From NCBI GenBank assembly GCA_934565655.1, contig CAKTIE010000035.1:1-10671 (forward strand): a DNA stretch of 10,671 nt, read 5' to 3'. Every line of letters begins with the position of its first letter. Within the stretch, counting starts at the first letter, position 1. Below are positions 7,479-10,671 of this stretch, piece by piece. The DNA comes from an uncultured Oscillospiraceae bacterium (GTDB lineage: Bacteria; Bacillota; Clostridia; Oscillospirales; Oscillospiraceae). Made by a program: the position numbers and the translations under genes. Under the pieces are notes generated by a model, which ran no database searches, had not been told where the DNA came from, and was given only the letters and a program-made list of their open reading frames with translations.

Positions 7479-9878
7479 ATGGAACGAACGACTTTGAATA
7501 TCCCTGTCATTGCCCTGCGGGGCCTGACAGTTTTCCCGGATCTGACGCTGAGCTTTGATGTGGAGCGTGAGATCTCCATCTACGCGCTGGACAGCGCCAT
7601 GGAGAGCGATGAACGCGCCATCTTTCTGGTGACCCAGCGCGAGATCTCTACCACCGCGCCTACGGAGGACGATCTGTACAGCGTAGGCACCATCTGCCGC
7701 ATCCTGCAGATCCTCAAGACCTCCGAGACCAGCGTCCGCGTGATCGTCGAGGGCCGTCAGCGCGCCCGTATCCACCGCCTGTGGCAGAATAAGCCCTTTC
7801 TGCAGGCCAATGTGGAGCTGCTGGAGGAGGATTTCCCCGGTCGCATGACGCCCCGCATGGAGGCGCTGATCCGGCAGACCTATGTGATCTTCGGCGAGTA
7901 TAAGGAACTGGTCACCAACCTGAATGACGACTTTGTCTCCGCCGTGCTGGACTGCCGTGATCCCGGCCATCTGGCGGATTTCATCGCGCAGAATATCAAT
8001 CTGCGTCACGGTGACCGCCAGCGTATTCTGGAGGAGTTGAACCCTGTCAAGCGGCTGCGGCTGCTGAATGAGATCCTGGCTCACGAGGTGGAGGTCATCT
8101 CCCTTGAGGTGGAGATGGAGCACAAGGTGCGCTCCCGCGTGGCGCAGGTGCAGAAGGACATGATCCTGCGGGAGCAGCTGAAGGTTCTGCAGCACGAGTT
8201 GGGCGATGACGGCGACGAGGAGATCGCCGAGTATACGGAGAAGATCGAGAAGCTGAAGCTGCCGGAGGAGATCCACAAAAAGCTGATGAAGGAAGTGGAT
8301 CGCCTTGCCAAGCAGCCCTACGGCAGCGCCGAGGCATCGGTGATCCGCAATTATCTGGATGTCTGCCTGGATATGCCGTGGCATAAGACCACCAGGGACC
8401 GGGCCGATGTGGCCAAGGCACGGGCGATTCTGGACAAGGAGCACTTTGGCCTGGATAAGGTCAAGGAGCGTATTCTGGAGTTCATCGCCGTACAGCAGAT
8501 CAACCCCGATGCCAAGGGCAAGATTTTGTGTCTGGTCGGCCCTCCCGGTGTGGGCAAGACCTCCATCGCCATCTCCGTGGCCAAGGCCATGAACCGCAAG
8601 CTGGCCCGCCTCAGTCTGGGCGGCGTGCGGGATGAGGCGGATATCCGCGGCCACCGCAAGACCTATATCGGCGCCATGCCGGGCCGCATCATCGACGCCA
8701 TGACCCGCGCAGGCTCCATGAACCCGCTGCTGGTGCTGGATGAGATCGACAAGCTGGCCAGCGACATGCGGGGCGACCCCGCCTCGGCGCTGCTGGAGGT
8801 GTTCGACAGCGAGCAGAACTATGCCTTCCGGGATCACTTCCTGGAGATCCCTGTTGACCTGAGCCGCGTCATGTTCATCACCACCGCCAATACGCTGGGC
8901 ACCATCCCCCGGCCGCTGCTGGATCGTATGGAGGTCATTGAGCTGTCCAGCTATACCGACGAGGAAAAGCTCCAGATCGCCAAGCGGCACCTGCTGCCCA
9001 AGCAGCTGAAGGAGCACGGCTTGAAGCGGACGCAGTTCCACATGACCGACGGCGCCATCCGCCGCACCATCACCGACTATACGCGGGAATCCGGCGTCCG
9101 TATTCTGGAGCGGCAGATCGGCAAGCTGTGCCGTAAGGCTGCTATGCAGCTGGTGACTGAAGATGTAAAGCGTATCAACATTACAGAGAAAAACCTGCCA
9201 GATTACCTGGGAACGGTTCGTTATACGCCCTCGGTACATATCACCCGCGACGAAGTCGGCGTGGTCAATGGCCTCGCCTGGACGGAGGTGGGCGGCGAGA
9301 TCCTTGAAGTCGAGGTCAACGTGATGGACGGCAGCGGAAAGCTGGAGCTGACCGGCAATCTGGGAACGGTCATGCAGGAATCCGCCAAGGCGGCGCTCAG
9401 CTGCCTGCGCAGCCGCACGGAGGCGCTGCGTCTGGAGAAGGATTTCTATAAGACGAAGGATATCCATATCCACTTCCCAGAGGCCGCTACCCCCAAGGAC
9501 GGCCCCTCCGCCGGTATCGCCATTACCACGGCCATGCTGTCGGCGCTGACGGGCCGCAAGGTCCGGGGCGACGTGGCCATGACCGGCGAGGTAACGCTGC
9601 GGGGCCGGGTGCTGCCCATCGGCGGCCTGAAGGAAAAGACCATGGCCGCCCTGCGCAACGGCGTCAAGACGGTGATCATTCCCAAGGAAAACGAGAAGGA
9701 TCTGGATGAGATCGACCAGACCGTCCGCAAGGCGCTGCACTTCATTCCGGTAGAGACGGTGGACGCGGTGTTCGCCGCCGCGCTGGTGCCGGAGACGAAG
9801 GAGGACGCGGTGGAGCACATGGCGGCCATTGCCGCCGACACGCCCTATCAGGAGGTGCGCCATGGCCATCAACTTTAA
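7479..9878 (+). CDS. lon: ATP-dependent protease Lon (LonA type)
   Basis: Lon unfolds and degrades damaged and short-lived regulatory proteins in one hexameric machine. The 799-residue protein has the LonA layout: an N-terminal substrate-binding domain (about 5-200, starting at [13 protein letters not shown]), a coiled helical region (about 200-310), an AAA+ module with Walker A GPPGVGKT (354-361) and Walker B LLVLDEID (417-424), and a C-terminal peptidase domain with the Ser-Lys dyad S677 in DGPSAGI and K720 in GGLKEK. The 43-residue spacing of the dyad equals that of Escherichia coli Lon. There is no membrane segment, so it is not LonB. AAGGAG eight bases upstream supports the ATG. It is separated from clpX by a terminator and overlaps engB by 17 bases. 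Confidence 0.97.
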   Translation: MERTTLNIPVIALRGLTVFPDLTLSFDVEREISIYALDSAMESDERAIFLVTQREISTTAPTEDDLYSVGTICRILQILKTSETSVRVIVEGRQRARIHRLWQNKPFLQANVELLEEDFPGRMTPRMEALIRQTYVIFGEYKELVTNLNDDFVSAVLDCRDPGHLADFIAQNINLRHGDRQRILEELNPVKRLRLLNEILAHEVEVISLEVEMEHKVRSRVAQVQKDMILREQLKVLQHELGDDGDEEIAEYTEKIEKLKLPEEIHKKLMKEVDRLAKQPYGSAEASVIRNYLDVCLDMPWHKTTRDRADVAKARAILDKEHFGLDKVKERILEFIAVQQINPDAKGKILCLVGPPGVGKTSIAISVAKAMNRKLARLSLGGVRDEADIRGHRKTYIGAMPGRIIDAMTRAGSMNPLLVLDEIDKLASDMRGDPASALLEVFDSEQNYAFRDHFLEIPVDLSRVMFITTANTLGTIPRPLLDRMEVIELSSYTDEEKLQIAKRHLLPKQLKEHGLKRTQFHMTDGAIRRTITDYTRESGVRILERQIGKLCRKAAMQLVTEDVKRINITEKNLPDYLGTVRYTPSVHITRDEVGVVNGLAWTEVGGEILEVEVNVMDGSGKLELTGNLGTVMQESAKAALSCLRSRTEALRLEKDFYKTKDIHIHFPEAATPKDGPSAGIAITTAMLSALTGRKVRGDVAMTGEVTLRGRVLPIGGLKEKTMAALRNGVKTVIIPKENEKDLDEIDQTVRKALHFIPVETVDAVFAAALVPETKEDAVEHMAAIAADTPYQEVRHGHQL
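9851..9856 (+). promoter_or_regulatory. Ribosome binding site that sets the engB start inside lon
   Basis: GGAGGT at 9851-9856 lies five bases before ATG 9862, within the last codons of lon. It favours this ATG over the in-frame ATG at 9829, which would add eleven residues unlike the family. The overlap suggests coupled translation of lon and engB. Confidence 0.8.
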
Positions 9879-10455
9879 TAAGGCGGAGTTCGTCCTGTCC
9901 GCGGTGAAGCCTTCCACCTTCATCCGGGATGGCAGGCCGCAGGTGACCTTTGCCGGCCGCTCCAATGTGGGAAAGTCCTCCGTGATCAACCGGCTTCTGA
10001 ACCGGAAGAATTTCGCCCGCGTAGGCGCGACCCCCGGCAAGACCACCCAGATCAACTATTTCCGCATTGACGACAAGATCTATTTCACCGACCTGCCCGG
10101 CTACGGCTATGCCAAGGTCTCCAAGGATGAGCGTGACCGTTGGGGCCGTCTGATGGAGAACTATTTTGCCGAGGAAGGGCTGATCTCCCTGGGCGTGCTG
10201 ATTGTGGACGCCCGCCACAAGCCTACCGCCGACGATGTGACCATGTGTGACTACTTCAAGTCCACCGAGTGTCCCATGGTGGTGGTGGCCAATAAGCTGG
10301 ACAAGCTGAAAAAGAGCGAGATCGAGCCGAATCTGGCCTTGATCCGCCAGACGCTGACGCTGGATGACAGCGTGCAGCTGATCCCGTTCTCGGCCGAGAA
10401 GGGGATCGGAAAAACCGAGCTGCTGGCCGCCATCGGCCAATGGTGCGGCAAATAA
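9862..10455 (+). CDS. engB: Ribosome biogenesis GTPase EngB (YsxC/YihA)
   Basis: This 197-residue TRAFAC-class GTPase is needed for maturation of the 50S subunit. All G motifs are present in normal order: G1 GRSNVGKS (32-39), G2 around GATPGKTTQINYF (55-67), G3 DLPGYG (77-82), G4 NKLD (144-147) and G5 SAEKG (177-181). The N-terminal KAEFVLSAVKPS and the YAKVSKDERDRW segment after G3 are typical of EngB. The start at 9862 is set by GGAGGT; the resulting length matches the family. It overlaps the lon 3' end by 17 bases, and lon-engB is a conserved pair in Bacillota. No terminator is visible after its stop, because foreign-looking DNA begins there at once. Confidence 0.96.
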   Translation: MAINFNKAEFVLSAVKPSTFIRDGRPQVTFAGRSNVGKSSVINRLLNRKNFARVGATPGKTTQINYFRIDDKIYFTDLPGYGYAKVSKDERDRWGRLMENYFAEEGLISLGVLIVDARHKPTADDVTMCDYFKSTECPMVVVANKLDKLKKSEIEPNLALIRQTLTLDDSVQLIPFSAEKGIGKTELLAAIGQWCGK

Positions 10456-10471
10456 AGAAAAAAGAGACCGC

Positions 10472-10671
10472 GTGAATTGCTGGGTGTACGTAAGACAGTA
10501 TTGCGCCGAGATTGACGAAGCGGCACGAAACCGCATGGAGCTGATCGTGCGGTCACTGGCAGAGCAAAACGGCGTGACCGAGCAACTGAAAGCCGAAAAC
10601 CAAATGGAATGGGTGCGGCAGATGAACGCTTGCAAGGCACAGGCAGAGGAGATTGTGAAAGCGGAATTGAT
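10472..10671 (+). pseudogene. tnpV: TnpV-like mobile-element protein, truncated C-terminal part
   Basis: From a possible GTG at 10472 the frame is open to the window end. AEIDEAARNRMELIV, GVTEQLKAENQMEWV and MNACKAQAEEIVKAELI resemble the C-terminal half of TnpV proteins, found in clostridial mobile elements of the Tn4451 type; their function is not known. The N-terminal half of TnpV (the usual leader and the YGRMRxxYL region) is absent, because engB ends only 16 bases upstream. The ribosome binding site (AAAGAG) is poor. Codon use (CAA, AAA, GCA) differs from the neighbouring genes, which prefer CAG, AAG and GCC. I infer a 5'-truncated remnant at an element border. The window cuts it probably a few codons before its stop. 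The family call is from memory of TnpV sequences. Confidence 0.55.

Noticed and set aside
9829..9861. Longer engB start at ATG 9829
   Set aside because: The extra eleven residues ([14 protein letters not shown]) are unlike EngB N-termini, and GGAGGT points to ATG 9862.

Overview
This window is a housekeeping stretch of a GC-rich Bacillota chromosome, most likely from a clostridial gut lineage such as the Oscillospiraceae. That placement is inferred from the gene order, the strong GGAGG-type ribosome binding sites, the C/G-rich third codon positions and the protein sequence style. All convincing genes are on the plus strand. I see no tRNA, rRNA or CRISPR array, and no intergenic gap longer than about 112 bases.

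Left part (1-4000). The 3' end of rplS (ribosomal protein L19) closes with an intrinsic terminator. A good extended -10 promoter then starts a tight gene train: rbgA/ylqF (50S-assembly GTPase), a 79-residue zinc-ribbon protein, rnhB (RNase HII), a YraN-family nuclease-like protein, an M19 membrane-dipeptidase-like protein and a predicted metallophosphoesterase. The junctions are ATGA or GTGA overlaps or gaps of 11 to 41 bases, which suggests one transcript. The rplS-rbgA-rnhB-yraN order is familiar in Bacillota. The yraN-dipeptidase junction carries a perfect 28-base tandem duplication that copies the ribosome binding site.

Middle and right part (4001-10455). This is a protein quality-control cluster: tig (trigger factor, folding at the ribosome exit), clpP and clpX (the two parts of the ClpXP protease), lon (ATP-dependent protease) and engB/ysxC (ribosome-assembly GTPase). 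The clpX-lon spacer contains a textbook terminator. No clear promoter follows it, but two further small hairpins do, one of which covers part of the lon ribosome binding site. The cluster begins and ends with links to ribosome biology, since trigger factor binds the ribosome and EngB matures the 50S subunit, just as RbgA does upstream.

Right edge (10456-10671). Directly after engB lies an open frame that looks like the C-terminal part of a TnpV-type protein from a clostridial mobile element. It lacks its N-terminal part and is cut off by the window end. Its codon use differs from the neighbouring genes, so it probably marks the border of an inserted or decayed element.

I found no clear new biological system. 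The points most worth a second look are the 28-base duplication, the layered RNA structures between clpX and lon, a degenerate CtsR-like site before clpP, the GAG in place of GRG in RNase HII, and the TnpV remnant.
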